Origin: Spirosomataceae bacterium TFI 002
Lineage (GTDB): Bacteria > Bacteroidota > Bacteroidia > Cytophagales > Spirosomataceae
Direction of reading: 5' to 3'
Assembly: GCA_900230115.1 (NCBI GenBank)
Contig: LT907983.1
Span: 2,232,001-2,296,000 of the forward strand
DNA: 64,000 nucleotides
The notes under the pieces are model-generated. The model ran no database searches. It saw nothing but the letters and a program-made list of their open reading frames with translations, and was not told the origin of the DNA. Position 1 is the first letter of the stretch; every line of letters begins with the position of its first letter. The position numbers were made by a program, and so were the translations under genes. This document shows positions 17,345 to 27,023 of this stretch, piece by piece.

Positions 17345-19009
17345 ATGTTTGTAAAAAAAGCAATTTTTATTGCTAGTCTTTTTCTTTTACTGCTACCTCC
17401 TATTGTCCACTTTATCGTTGTGTATCAATGGGCAGTGAACATTCCATTTTACGATGACTTCGAATGGGGCGTAGGCTTTTTGAAAGAATTTACAAATGAG
17501 CAAAGCCTGTGGGAAAAGATAAAGTTGCTATTTGCTCAGCACAATCAACACCGAATCATATGGCTTCGTCTCTGTATAATAGGAATATATAAAGTACAGG
17601 GTTTTCTCGATTTTAGAACACTCGTAATCATAGGGAATCTTAGCTTTTTCGGGCTTACTGCTATTCTATTTTTTGCATTTCGCAGGCTTAAAACCTCACT
17701 TATTTACAGCATTCCTCTGTTTTTTATTCTTCACCAGCTCATGTCTTTTAATAATATCATAGTGAGCTATGGTGTGCCCAACATGAGCGTAATTTTCTTT
17801 GCAATTTTATCTTTTTACCTTGTTTTATTTAAAAGTCCGCGATACTTAATCTGGGGGATATGGGCAGGATTTATTGCCTCATTTTCAAATGGATCAGGCG
17901 TTTTAGTGATGCCTTTGTTATCGATCTTTTCGTTCTTCATATTAACCAGAAAGCAACTCACTATTGTATTGGCAGCAACGATCGTTACAATTGCAATCTT
18001 CTTTTGGGGCTACCATACCGACACAAAAGAAATTGTAGTTTCAGGTGAGTCATTTGTTTACTTCTTTGAGTTTATGGGAGCATATATTCCAAAGATTAAA
18101 AACATCGGAGTAAAGATTGCGTTTTTGTTAGCTTTCCTTGTTTTGCTCTTCGCTGGAATTAGAAAAGTTAATTCAAAGACCTCGAATATAGACAAACCAC
18201 TTTTGGCTTTCTTACTTAGTTCTGTATTGTTTCTAGGTGGAGCTGGCTTAATGGCTACCCTTTTTAGACTTATTCATAAAATGGATATACCAAACTGGTA
18301 TTTTATCTATTCCTCCACTTTCGTAGCAATACTCTACATTAGTTTTTTTGCATTGTTTCAAAACAAAAACCTGAAAATTGGATTCTTCGCTTTTGGCTTT
18401 TTTCTATCTACTTGGGTTTTTTACAAAAGCTTAAACAGAGACCTTGTACTCATGAAAGGTATTGTTTCGAGCTTGGAAGCAGATGCTGCTAACTACAAAA
18501 GAAATGGAAATTGGGCTTTTTTACCTGGCAGAATGGGCGTTAAAATGCTTTCAAGATGGGAAAACGATTATAAAGACCAATATGAGAAGGGAAATGTCAG
18601 ACTCCATCACAATGTTTTAGATGACATCGACCTAGACACTCATGCACAAACAATCAGAGCTGAAGTAGAAGTGGATAGTAGTAATGCGAATCATTTTTCT
18701 GTAATTCATGTGCCGACTAGCGAAAATCTACTTAACCTTACTAATGGAAGACGACAATTCGGATTTTTGGAGCGTAGCGACGATAAAAAAAGATTCTTTG
18801 TTGGAGTATATAATTGGCAAAACTCTCCAAGACAGATTATTAACACACAATCGCTATTCAATGAAAGAGGGTCATTCGTGATATCGAAAAAGACACTCTC
18901 CTCCCACATTCCCGCTGGAACATACTTCCCTGGCTTTGTTTTTATTTCAGATAGTGATAAGGTAGTTCAAAAATGGGCAAAAGATCATATCAAGATTGAG
19001 AATTGGTAA
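17345..19009 (+). CDS. Polytopic membrane protein, possible GT-C glycosyltransferase
   Basis: The 554 residues contain about ten hydrophobic segments up to residue 370, then a soluble C-terminal domain of about 180 residues. The first external loop carries an acidic patch (PFYDDFEWGVGF) and HNQHRIIWLR, the layout of GT-C enzymes that use polyprenyl-linked sugars. That assignment rests on topology and the acidic loop only. The gene precedes pnuC (34 bp), with a GT2 gene convergent beyond, which weakly supports a role in surface glycosylation. Confidence 0.5.
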   Translation: MFVKKAIFIASLFLLLLPPIVHFIVVYQWAVNIPFYDDFEWGVGFLKEFTNEQSLWEKIKLLFAQHNQHRIIWLRLCIIGIYKVQGFLDFRTLVIIGNLSFFGLTAILFFAFRRLKTSLIYSIPLFFILHQLMSFNNIIVSYGVPNMSVIFFAILSFYLVLFKSPRYLIWGIWAGFIASFSNGSGVLVMPLLSIFSFFILTRKQLTIVLAATIVTIAIFFWGYHTDTKEIVVSGESFVYFFEFMGAYIPKIKNIGVKIAFLLAFLVLLFAGIRKVNSKTSNIDKPLLAFLLSSVLFLGGAGLMATLFRLIHKMDIPNWYFIYSSTFVAILYISFFALFQNKNLKIGFFAFGFFLSTWVFYKSLNRDLVLMKGIVSSLEADAANYKRNGNWAFLPGRMGVKMLSRWENDYKDQYEKGNVRLHHNVLDDIDLDTHAQTIRAEVEVDSSNANHFSVIHVPTSENLLNLTNGRRQFGFLERSDDKKRFFVGVYNWQNSPRQIINTQSLFNERGSFVISKKTLSSHIPAGTYFPGFVFISDSDKVVQKWAKDHIKIENW

Positions 19010-19043
19010 ATTACACGCTCATACTCGCACTTAAACAGATACA

Positions 19044-19709
19044 ATGAATTCAATTTTTGATGTTAACAATATCGCATTTGAACTTTGGGGTGTAGCCATG
19101 AGCTATATTGAACTCATCGCAACCATTACCGGGCTTATAGCTATTGTATTATCATCACTTGAGAATGTTTGGAGTTGGATCATAGGACTAGTAAATGTTG
19201 TTTTCGCATTTTTTATGTTTTTCCAAATCCAGCTTTATCCCGATATGTTTTTGCAAGTTTTCTTTTTCGTAACAAACATCATCGGTTTTTGGCAATGGAA
19301 GTTTCCAAAAAAGCATGAAGAAAACCTGAACAAAGAGCTCATGATCACCAAACTAAGCTTGAAAAACTTTGCCCTCTTATCTGGGCTTGGAATTATTGGA
19401 ACATTGGCCCTAGGCACTTTTTCCAAGAACTTGCACGAAATCGCTCCTTCGATTTTTAGCTTGCCTACAGATTTCCCCTATTTGGATTCTTTCACAACTG
19501 TAATGAGTATCATAGCAACATTTATGCTGATCCGCAAAAAAGTAGAAGCTTGGTGGATTTGGTTGGTAGTCGATATTTTGGCGACTTACATGTACTACAT
19601 CAAAGAGGTGAAGCTTTACTCGCTCCTATATTTTGTATTTGTAATCATTGCCGCTTTTGGAGCATGGGAATGGACCAAAAGGTATAAAAAACAAGAGACT
19701 TTTATTTAG
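19044..19709 (+). CDS. pnuC: PnuC-family nicotinamide riboside transporter
   Basis: The 221-residue protein has seven or so membrane segments and family patterns: IELIATITGLIAIVLSS, WSWIIGLVNVVFAFFMFFQ, FVTNIIGFWQW and the C-terminal WIWLVVDILATYMYYIK. PnuC carries nicotinamide riboside by facilitated diffusion coupled to phosphorylation; relatives move thiamine or riboflavin, and no partner kinase or riboswitch is visible here to separate these. The start may be ATG 19044 or the internal ATG at 19098 (MSYIEL). It overlaps the convergent GT2 gene by 8 bp. Confidence 0.85.
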   Translation: MNSIFDVNNIAFELWGVAMSYIELIATITGLIAIVLSSLENVWSWIIGLVNVVFAFFMFFQIQLYPDMFLQVFFFVTNIIGFWQWKFPKKHEENLNKELMITKLSLKNFALLSGLGIIGTLALGTFSKNLHEIAPSIFSLPTDFPYLDSFTTVMSIIATFMLIRKKVEAWWIWLVVDILATYMYYIKEVKLYSLLYFVFVIIAAFGAWEWTKRYKKQETFI

Positions 19710-20439
19710 TGGGAGCTTTCCAAAGTCCCCATTTTGCCAAACGGTGAGTAACCGAAACCCTTAATACGCCTAAACCGTACTTTGAGCTGCGAGCAAAGTT
19801 GATTGATGATGCTTCTTCAAAATACTTCGTTGGACAAGTTACTTCTGCGATTTCATATTTTTTCCAAAATATTTGAGATATGATTTCATTGTCAAACACG
19901 AAATCATCGTCACAGTTTTCGAAGTCCACATCTCTAAGCACTTTCGCTGAAAACGCTCTGTAGCCAGTATGGTATTCCGAAAGTTTTTGGCCAAGCATTA
20001 TATTTTGAAATAGCGTTAAAAAACGGTTTGCTATATACTTGTACATCGGCATACCTCCATTTAAAGCCCCCTTTCCCAAAATTCTTGACCCAAAAACAAC
20101 AGGATAAAGCCCTTCACCAATAATCGAAGTCATTGCCTTGATAAGCTTTGGCGTATATTGATAATCTGGATGAACCATGATGATTATATCGCCGCCTATT
20201 TCTAATGCTTTGTTGTAACAAGTCTTTTGATTTCCGCCATAACCTTTATTATTGTTATGCTTTATCACATGATTAATGCCCAACCTTTTAGCTACTTCAG
20301 CAGTATCATCTGGACTTGCATCATCTACCAAAATCACTTCATCTACAACGTCAAAGGGGATTTCTCGAAAAGTTCGCTCTATTGTTTGGCTTGCCTTATA
20401 GGCTGGCATTACTACTACAACTTTTTGACCGTTATACAT
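19702..20439 (-). CDS. Glycosyltransferase family 2
   Basis: I prefer the ATG at 20439 (MYNGQKVVVVMPAYK), which places the first strand at the N-terminus as usual; a longer frame begins 57 bp upstream. The 245-residue enzyme has the GT-A nucleotide-binding start, EVILVDDASPDDTAEVAKRL, then NKGYGGNQKTCYNKAL, and HPDYQYTP in place of the DxD motif as in DPM1-like transferases. It has no C-terminal membrane anchor, so it is probably a soluble or peripheral enzyme making a polyprenyl-phospho-sugar or extending a surface glycan (inference). Confidence 0.85.
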   Translation of the reverse strand: MYNGQKVVVVMPAYKASQTIERTFREIPFDVVDEVILVDDASPDDTAEVAKRLGINHVIKHNNNKGYGGNQKTCYNKALEIGGDIIIMVHPDYQYTPKLIKAMTSIIGEGLYPVVFGSRILGKGALNGGMPMYKYIANRFLTLFQNIMLGQKLSEYHTGYRAFSAKVLRDVDFENCDDDFVFDNEIISQIFWKKYEIAEVTCPTKYFEEASSINFARSSKYGLGVLRVSVTHRLAKWGLWKAPTK

Positions 20440-20583
20440 TAAAACTAAGTTAGATTTTTTATTCCAAAGTTCAGAATTCGTGCCAAAATAGTACATATAT
20501 GGAGATAATGATGCATTTTTGCATCCCTTTTGTAAAAAGTATATTTACGAAAGAATTGAGAATCTTTAATTAGATATTAATAA

Positions 20584-21654
20584 ATGGAATTGTCAAACGA
20601 GGTCTTATTTTTCGGTGCATTCACAGTCTTCGTCATTTTTGTGATGCTGCTAGACTTGGGGGCTTTTTCTAAAAGCAAGCAGCATGTTGTTGGCTTTAAA
20701 GAAGCTGCAATATGGAGTTTGGTATGGGTTTCACTCGCAGTAGGATTTTACTTTTTCCTAAGAAATTACGGCTACTTCATACACGATGTTAGCGACATGG
20801 AACATTTGTTATCTATTCGCGATACCTACTATAAAACGCTCGAATTGCCAGCTGATTTCAACTCAGCTTTACAGAAATTTGAAAACAATATGGCATTGGA
20901 GTACATTACGGGTTACCTCGTAGAATACTCCTTAAGTGTTGATAATATATTTGTATTTATACTCATTTTTAACTCCTTCGGTGTTAGAGAAACTAACTAT
21001 AAAAAAGTACTTGTATGGGGTATATTGGGCTCCATTGTACTTCGTTTCGTATTCATATTCTTAGGAGCAGCTTTGATCCAGAAATTTGAGTGGATACTTT
21101 ACATATTTGGAGCATTCTTAGTGTATACAGGAATCAAGATTCTGTTTACAGATGATGAGGATGAGACCATTGATACCAAGTCGCACCCTGCCGTAAAGGT
21201 TACGAGTCGCTTCTTCAATGTGTATGAAAAATACGTTGCAGACAACCTTTTTGTTCGTAACAAATACAGAGGAAATAAGGTATATGTAACACCTCTATTT
21301 GTGGTAATTGTAGTTCTCGCCTTCACAGATGTAATATTTGCTGTGGATTCTATTCCAGCGATTTTCTCAATTACAAAAGACCCTTACATTGTGTTTTTCT
21401 CCAATGTATTTGCAATCATGGGACTAAGAAGCATGTTCTTTTTCTTGGTCAATATCATCGACATGTTTGCCTACCTAAAGTATGGCTTGGGCGTATTACT
21501 TACTTTTATAGGAGTAAAAATGCTTGCTCACCATTGGCTAACAGATATGGGCTTTACAAACGTGCATTCGCTTTTAGTGATTGTCGGAATATTAGCAATT
21601 AGTATTTTTGGTTCGTTGTTGTTTCCTCCAAAGGAAAAAGCAAAAAAGGCTTAA
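20584..21654 (+). CDS. TerC/Alx-family membrane protein
   Basis: The 356-residue protein has about nine membrane segments with the TerC signature: EYITGYLVEYSLSVDNIFVF, RVLVWGILGS-like segment, and later FTDVIFAVDSIPAIFSIT with the paired acidic residues thought to bind metal. Family members (Alx, MeeF/MeeY) export Mn2+, and the name comes from tellurite resistance. A single gene; its stop overlaps the stop of the convergent helicase gene by 4 bp. Confidence 0.9.
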   Translation: MELSNEVLFFGAFTVFVIFVMLLDLGAFSKSKQHVVGFKEAAIWSLVWVSLAVGFYFFLRNYGYFIHDVSDMEHLLSIRDTYYKTLELPADFNSALQKFENNMALEYITGYLVEYSLSVDNIFVFILIFNSFGVRETNYKKVLVWGILGSIVLRFVFIFLGAALIQKFEWILYIFGAFLVYTGIKILFTDDEDETIDTKSHPAVKVTSRFFNVYEKYVADNLFVRNKYRGNKVYVTPLFVVIVVLAFTDVIFAVDSIPAIFSITKDPYIVFFSNVFAIMGLRSMFFFLVNIIDMFAYLKYGLGVLLTFIGVKMLAHHWLTDMGFTNVHSLLVIVGILAISIFGSLLFPPKEKAKKA

Positions 21655-24600
21655 CGTTTTAACCAATAGTTTCTACTCCAGCTTCGGTGAACAGTCCATG
21701 CTTTTTGCTTTAGTGCAAGTGGTAAATAACCGAAAGCTTCTTTGCTGGAAACGGTTTGATGCAACAAGTTGTCGTCTGTAAGAATGAGTGAAGTGTACAA
21801 ACCTTCTTGCATTTGTGCAATATCTGAGAAAGGTAAGTCAGTGCTCAATCCTTCGCCTTCTTGAACTAGTTTGTCAGAAAGCCTTAGGGCGAAAGACTTT
21901 TGCGAAACGTTTAAAGTCATCGACTTTTCGCCTGCTGAGATTCGTTTTGCGTAAGCCAAATATTCCTTCAAAAGCTTGGGTCCAAGGTTAGTTGCAGTCT
22001 CTACTTGGAGCTGTTCTGGCTCGAGAGAAGTTACTACAATCACTTTTTCACGTGCACGCGTTACAGCCACATTCAACCTATTTTCGCCACCTGCCAAACC
22101 TAGGGTACCAAATTGGAAACGCAATTTACCTTGTGAATCTGGTGCATAGGCGACAGAAAAAATAAGCACATCAAACTCATCCCCTTGGATGTTCTCTATG
22201 TTCTTAACCCTCACCCGCTCATCGTCCACTAGGTCTTGGATGAGTTTTGCCTGTGGATGATTAAAAGTAACAACGCCAATGGATTTTGAAGAGTCTATTT
22301 CAGTAATAATTTCTTTGATTTTTTCAGCTTCAACTATGTTTTGTTGTTGTTCCCATAGCCCTTCAACTTTGATAAAGTCAATAGAAGTTTCAGGTGAGTT
22401 TATCTCATCGAAATGAGGAATTAGCTGTAGCTTATTGTCGTAAAAGTGCTTATTAGAAAAACCAATGAGCTCCAAAGTCTTACTCCTATAGTGGCCTTTT
22501 AGCAAATGATTTGGCAAAAACTGACTACACAAACTCAAAAGTGAATCAATTTCTGTCAAATATTCTTCTGATTCTTCTTCTTCAAATCTAACTCGGTATA
22601 GATCGTTGGGCTGTAACTGCTTGCTATCACCAGCTACTAAAACTTGCCTACCTCTCATCATTGCGGGCAGGCCATTTTCGGCAAAACATTGTGAAGCTTC
22701 ATCAAATATCACAAGGTCAAAATATTGCTCCATAGGAAATACCGCTGACACAGTTTCTGGACTTGCTAGCCAGCAAGGAAGTAACCTAAATAACTCCTCA
22801 TGAAAATTTTCAAGTACTTTTCTTATCGGCCAAATGCTTCGCTTTTTACTGACTTGGTGTCGTAGCTCACGATACGAAGTTGTGTTTCCTAGTCTATTTT
22901 TATCGATGTAACGATATGTTGTTTCTTTGAGCTGAATGAGCAAATTCTCTTGACTCAGCGTTTTTTTCTTTTCAATAAGCGAATGTAAATCTCTTTCAAA
23001 CTGAGAGATCTTGAGAGAACTCACTCCCTTTAACAATGGCTCTTTTTCTTCTAAATACTCTATAAAAGCAATAATAACGGAAAATTCTGCAACTTTAGGA
23101 TCTGTTGTTTTCTCAAAAACAGCCTTTTCTAGCGATGAAAGTAATCCTACAAGTTCATCGTGACCAACTAAAAGGTCAAACTTAGAATTTAAAAAATCTA
23201 AAACTTCGAATTCTTCATGACTGAAAAGCAGGTTCAAGTCTTGCAAATTAAAATATGACTGCAAGGAATTCACATTCGCTTCATAGGACTCCACAAGCTG
23301 TATGTATTCTTCAAATACTGGAATTTCATGAATACCAAAGCTCTTGATTTGTTCACCCAGTTTTTTAACTGTTTCGAATTCTTTTAACTTCTCCTTTCCA
23401 AGGCTCAAACTATCAAAGTCATACTTTTGCTGTAATACAGCCAGGTTATTATAATCCCGAATAAGTGTACGAAATGTTGTCAAATCAGTCCCTGAAATCC
23501 AAGTTTGCAGTTCTTTCCAATCCCTATTTGTGGATTTATACCATGCGAATTTAAGAGCTGAATTTTGCAATGAAATTGCTTTATCAACCTTCTGTTCTAA
23601 CTGAGTTAACGTAGTGCCAGCAAGTTTTAAAAACAGGTTTTCATTTGCTTCATAATTACTCAAAGCTTGTGCAAATTCGCTTATTTGCTCCCGACTCTTG
23701 AAATCAAACAAGCGTACAATTGAAACCTTTTCATTTTTTATGTTTCTTATAAGTTCGAAAACGCCTTCCCTTCTTTTGGGCTCATTAAGGCCAAACTTAT
23801 AAACTTGGTTTTTGAGTGAAAAACTCTGTGAAATTAAAGCTGATAGCTCTCTTTTAGTGGCATTTGTCCACGAAGTTGCATTAGTTCTTTTGTCCCAAAA
23901 ACCCTTTGTAGCATGCTCAAGCTTTTCTTGATAAGCGTTAATTTGCTCAAAACTACTCTTCAGCTTTTCTAAAGAATCAAAGTCAAATTGCAGGGCTTCT
24001 CTATATAGGTCAATCGACGGTAAATTATCAAAACGAGAGTCGGCAGCAATGAGATAAAGCTCTTTGGCACTTTTCCCAAATTTAGATTCGTCGTATAAGG
24101 CAGACTTAAAAACACTTAATTCATTGCAAACTTTTTCAATCTGCATCGAAGTTTGATTGAATTCCCGCTCCAGAAAAATCGCATCTAAATCGTAGTTTTC
24201 CTTTTTGTACTCCTCTATACTATCAATCTGATTTTTAATCTTTTCAAAAAGCACTTTTCTGTCACTTTTGAAATCATGAACCAATCCCGCAAAAGCTCCC
24301 ATTCCTACCTCGGCAAGTCTTTTGTAAACCATGTCAAGTGCTGCTCTTTTTTGACATACAAGAAGTACTTTCTTGCCTTTGGCAGCATAATCCGCCATTA
24401 GGTTAGCAATCAATTGAGATTTCCCAGACCCTGGAGGACCTTGAACCACAAGTGATGCACCTTGATTCACGAGCTTTATGACCTCTTCTTGACTAGCATC
24501 TACTTCCAAGGGTAGGTGTAAATCCTTCTCTTTTATTTCAGCCTTGAGCTCCTGAGTAAAAATATTTTCAAGCTCATTTTCATCATAATTTTGCTCAAGC

Positions 24601-25346
24601 AAAGTGTTGTAATCTTGGGCAATGTATGAGCCAGCTTGAGAGAATATTCCCAAGATCGCTTGGGCTTGTAGCTTTAATTTCCCTTGCTCTAAAAGTTCAA
24701 GATCTTCTTTATTGAATTTTTCAAAAAAACGAATCTTCTTTTCGAATAACTCTGAATTGAAATTCAGCTCCAAAGAACTGTTTTTGAGAAATTCGTAAAA
24801 CTCAACTACAAATACATCCAACTCTCGACTGAAGTCTTGAAAGTCTTCCTCCAAGAACTCATCCGATAACTTTATACCATTAAACTGTTGATAAGCGAGT
24901 AAAAAACTGGTATTAAATTGAATTTCTCCATTCCGTTCTAATTCCCAATATTTCTCCCCACGAATAAGTCTTACAGGTAAAAATAATAAAGGACATCGTA
25001 GCGAATTCTCGTTGCTAAACTTTCCTTTAACAAATGGAAAACCCAATTGCAAGTCCATAGCACCACGCTCAGCTTGGATCAGTTGATCGGTGCGAAACAA
25101 CTGAAGAAGTGAACTACTTAGGATGTTACTTTTTTCGTCCCTAGGATCTAGTTTTGTGCAAATCTTTACTGCTTTTTTCCCTGCGAAAACTTCAGCGAGA
25201 ATTTCGTAGGCTGATTTGTTAAGAGAAAAGTCTAAACTTTCAAAGTCAAAAAAATAATTTTTGCTCGTTCGCATCAATAGTAAAGACTTGTTCCTACTAC
25301 TCAGGTTTGTCAGCCTTTTTTGATACGTTTTAAGGAGTTTTTGCAT
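21651..25346 (-). CDS. Large SF1 helicase with DUF4011-like N-terminus
   Basis: The 1231-residue protein starts with KRLTNLSSRNKSLLL, which resembles the opening of DUF4011 helicases. Walker A is GPPGSGKS (303-310, K309), followed after a long coiled region (about 340-800) by LVIFDEASQC (Walker B, near 880), and AVTRAREKVIVVTSLEP as motif VI. The last 100 residues end LKQKAWTVHRSWSRNYW, which looks like the tail of a Vsr/DUF559-type nuclease without its acidic core. Related helicase-nuclease proteins occur in phage-defence settings; that role here is inference. The ATG abuts the LuxE stop (TAAATG), so the two are one operon. Confidence 0.85.
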   Translation of the reverse strand: MQKLLKTYQKRLTNLSSRNKSLLLMRTSKNYFFDFESLDFSLNKSAYEILAEVFAGKKAVKICTKLDPRDEKSNILSSSLLQLFRTDQLIQAERGAMDLQLGFPFVKGKFSNENSLRCPLLFLPVRLIRGEKYWELERNGEIQFNTSFLLAYQQFNGIKLSDEFLEEDFQDFSRELDVFVVEFYEFLKNSSLELNFNSELFEKKIRFFEKFNKEDLELLEQGKLKLQAQAILGIFSQAGSYIAQDYNTLLEQNYDENELENIFTQELKAEIKEKDLHLPLEVDASQEEVIKLVNQGASLVVQGPPGSGKSQLIANLMADYAAKGKKVLLVCQKRAALDMVYKRLAEVGMGAFAGLVHDFKSDRKVLFEKIKNQIDSIEEYKKENYDLDAIFLEREFNQTSMQIEKVCNELSVFKSALYDESKFGKSAKELYLIAADSRFDNLPSIDLYREALQFDFDSLEKLKSSFEQINAYQEKLEHATKGFWDKRTNATSWTNATKRELSALISQSFSLKNQVYKFGLNEPKRREGVFELIRNIKNEKVSIVRLFDFKSREQISEFAQALSNYEANENLFLKLAGTTLTQLEQKVDKAISLQNSALKFAWYKSTNRDWKELQTWISGTDLTTFRTLIRDYNNLAVLQQKYDFDSLSLGKEKLKEFETVKKLGEQIKSFGIHEIPVFEEYIQLVESYEANVNSLQSYFNLQDLNLLFSHEEFEVLDFLNSKFDLLVGHDELVGLLSSLEKAVFEKTTDPKVAEFSVIIAFIEYLEEKEPLLKGVSSLKISQFERDLHSLIEKKKTLSQENLLIQLKETTYRYIDKNRLGNTTSYRELRHQVSKKRSIWPIRKVLENFHEELFRLLPCWLASPETVSAVFPMEQYFDLVIFDEASQCFAENGLPAMMRGRQVLVAGDSKQLQPNDLYRVRFEEEESEEYLTEIDSLLSLCSQFLPNHLLKGHYRSKTLELIGFSNKHFYDNKLQLIPHFDEINSPETSIDFIKVEGLWEQQQNIVEAEKIKEIITEIDSSKSIGVVTFNHPQAKLIQDLVDDERVRVKNIENIQGDEFDVLIFSVAYAPDSQGKLRFQFGTLGLAGGENRLNVAVTRAREKVIVVTSLEPEQLQVETATNLGPKLLKEYLAYAKRISAGEKSMTLNVSQKSFALRLSDKLVQEGEGLSTDLPFSDIAQMQEGLYTSLILTDDNLLHQTVSSKEAFGYLPLALKQKAWTVHRSWSRNYWLKR

Positions 25347-26411
25347 TTAGTAATTTACCATGAGATTACAACCTCGCACCTCGCTGTTGTCGAAACGACC
25401 CAACACCCGAAAATATTTATAATCTTCGTAAAAAGCTCCCAAATCTTGTGTTTCAATAAAACAACAAGAATCCATATTTGCGAGATCTATCACATTGATA
25501 CCTCCGGTCTTCCCCCTTTCTCTTCCATTCACATCGTCCTGCCCAACTTTAAAACTGGGTAAATAAGAAAATGGATCATTCACCTCACGGAGTAAAACTT
25601 TCATAGAAGGTGGACATGTAAAATTGCCATCACCAATAGAGTAAGCTTGAGAGAGCAATTCTGTCATACCATATTCTGAATGAATAGCATCAACTCCAAA
25701 AGCACTCTTGAGCTGATCATGAACCTCTTCTCGCAACATTTCCCTGCGTCTACCTTTCATTCCTCCTGTTTCCATCACAACAATCCTATCCTTGTGTGCC
25801 TTTAAAAAAGCCAAATCATCAGGGTTCTCTGCAAGATCCAAAAGGGCATAAGTAACTCCTATAAGCAATGCCTTTCTCTTGGTATCATTTTGCAAGGTTA
25901 GTTTCAGCTCTCGAAGCAGCTTTTTGGTATCATTCAAATAAAACCCAGAATTGGTGGAATAGCTTTTGGCAATGAAGCTTTTGATCATATATACCAATGA
26001 AGAGTTGCTCCTCTCTAGGTAGTTTGGCAATAATGCAAAAAAGTGATAATCGAGTAAAGAGCCATATTGCTTTTGAAATATAGCCATGCTATTATACTCA
26101 TAAAATGGCAAATCACTTACGTAATGCTTTGAAGTATCTTGTCCAGTTGTACCGCTACTTTCAAATACAAAATCTGGACTAGAAGGCTCAGTTAGCACTT
26201 TATGTTCTTTAAAAAAAGAGATAGGCAAACAAGGAACCTGCTCAACTCGGCGAATAGCCTGGATATCAATATTTAGGTTTTTGAGGTAGGCTCTGTAAAC
26301 TTGATTATGTTTGGCTTGATACCGAAACATCTCAATCGCCAAGTTTTCAAATTCATGCGGTCTATCCTTCAATCCAATTACCGAATATTTTAATTCGTCC
26401 TTCAAATTCAT
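25347..26411 (-). CDS. LuxE/PaaK-like acyl-protein synthetase
   Basis: The 354 residues match the LuxE family: acyl-activating enzymes that adenylate a carboxylic acid and pass it to a protein or thiol. Seen are VPCLPISFFKEHKVLT, the P-loop-like adenylate site FESSGTTGQDTSKHYVSD, and HSEYGMTELLSQAY near the C-terminal hinge. No LuxC reductase or LuxD is near. Its stop touches the start of the giant helicase gene, an unusual pairing. The substrate is unknown; many Bacteroidota carry LuxE-like genes outside bioluminescence. Confidence 0.82.
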   Translation of the reverse strand: MNLKDELKYSVIGLKDRPHEFENLAIEMFRYQAKHNQVYRAYLKNLNIDIQAIRRVEQVPCLPISFFKEHKVLTEPSSPDFVFESSGTTGQDTSKHYVSDLPFYEYNSMAIFQKQYGSLLDYHFFALLPNYLERSNSSLVYMIKSFIAKSYSTNSGFYLNDTKKLLRELKLTLQNDTKRKALLIGVTYALLDLAENPDDLAFLKAHKDRIVVMETGGMKGRRREMLREEVHDQLKSAFGVDAIHSEYGMTELLSQAYSIGDGNFTCPPSMKVLLREVNDPFSYLPSFKVGQDDVNGRERGKTGGINVIDLANMDSCCFIETQDLGAFYEDYKYFRVLGRFDNSEVRGCNLMVNY

Positions 26412-26504
26412 TCTTCTGGGGCAAATACTTATCTTACGTGAAAATTTGGATTAAAATAAACCAAACCATTCTTTACTTCGTTTCTACAAAAATAGATTGA
26501 ATTT

Positions 26505-27023
26505 ATGAGGAATCTTTTTAAACTCTTTGTCTTATTCTTTTTAGCTGTCTCATTCACGAGTTGCTACAAAGAACCAAACTTTGATTTAAAACCAAATCTT
26601 GAGTTTCAGGAAATTCAAAAAGAAGTTAGAATTGATATTTTCACTGCCGCCAATAAAGACTCCGTTGTTATCGGCGTGAAATTTCAAGATGGCGATGGTG
26701 ATCTCGGTCTAACAGAAAGTGAAAAAAGTGCTGCTCAAGAAAATAATGACTATAACTATTTGGTGAAATCTTTTAGAAAGAAAAATGGTGTATTTACCGA
26801 ATCAAATTCACTTATTTCACTTTCGGGATACTTTCCAAGACTCAAAAACGACGATAAGGTTGGCCCTATAGAAGGCATTCTTTATTACACAGTAGAGTTT
26901 CCTCATCCATTTACTCCACGTAACGACACCTTGAAATTTGAAGTTCAGGTAAAAGACCGTTCCGGAAACCTTAGCAACAAAGTTGAGACTTCGGAGGTTG
27001 TTCTCAATGTTTCTAGATTATAA
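26505..27023 (+). CDS. Lipoprotein of unknown function
   Basis: The 172-residue product begins MRNLFKLFVLFFLAVSFTSC with lipobox Cys20. The mature domain holds VKFQDGDGDLGLTESEKS, a calcium-loop-like motif I recall in many small Cytophagales lipoproteins, and FEVQVKDRSGNLSNKVETSE in a final beta sandwich. It is divergent from the LuxE-helicase operon and convergent with the histidine kinase gene, overlapping it by 11 bp. Confidence 0.7.
   Translation: MRNLFKLFVLFFLAVSFTSCYKEPNFDLKPNLEFQEIQKEVRIDIFTAANKDSVVIGVKFQDGDGDLGLTESEKSAAQENNDYNYLVKSFRKKNGVFTESNSLISLSGYFPRLKNDDKVGPIEGILYYTVEFPHPFTPRNDTLKFEVQVKDRSGNLSNKVETSEVVLNVSRL

Noticed and set aside
19010-19043. Thiamine or NAD-type riboswitch before pnuC
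   Set aside because: The gap is only 34 bp, too short for such an element, and no motif is visible.
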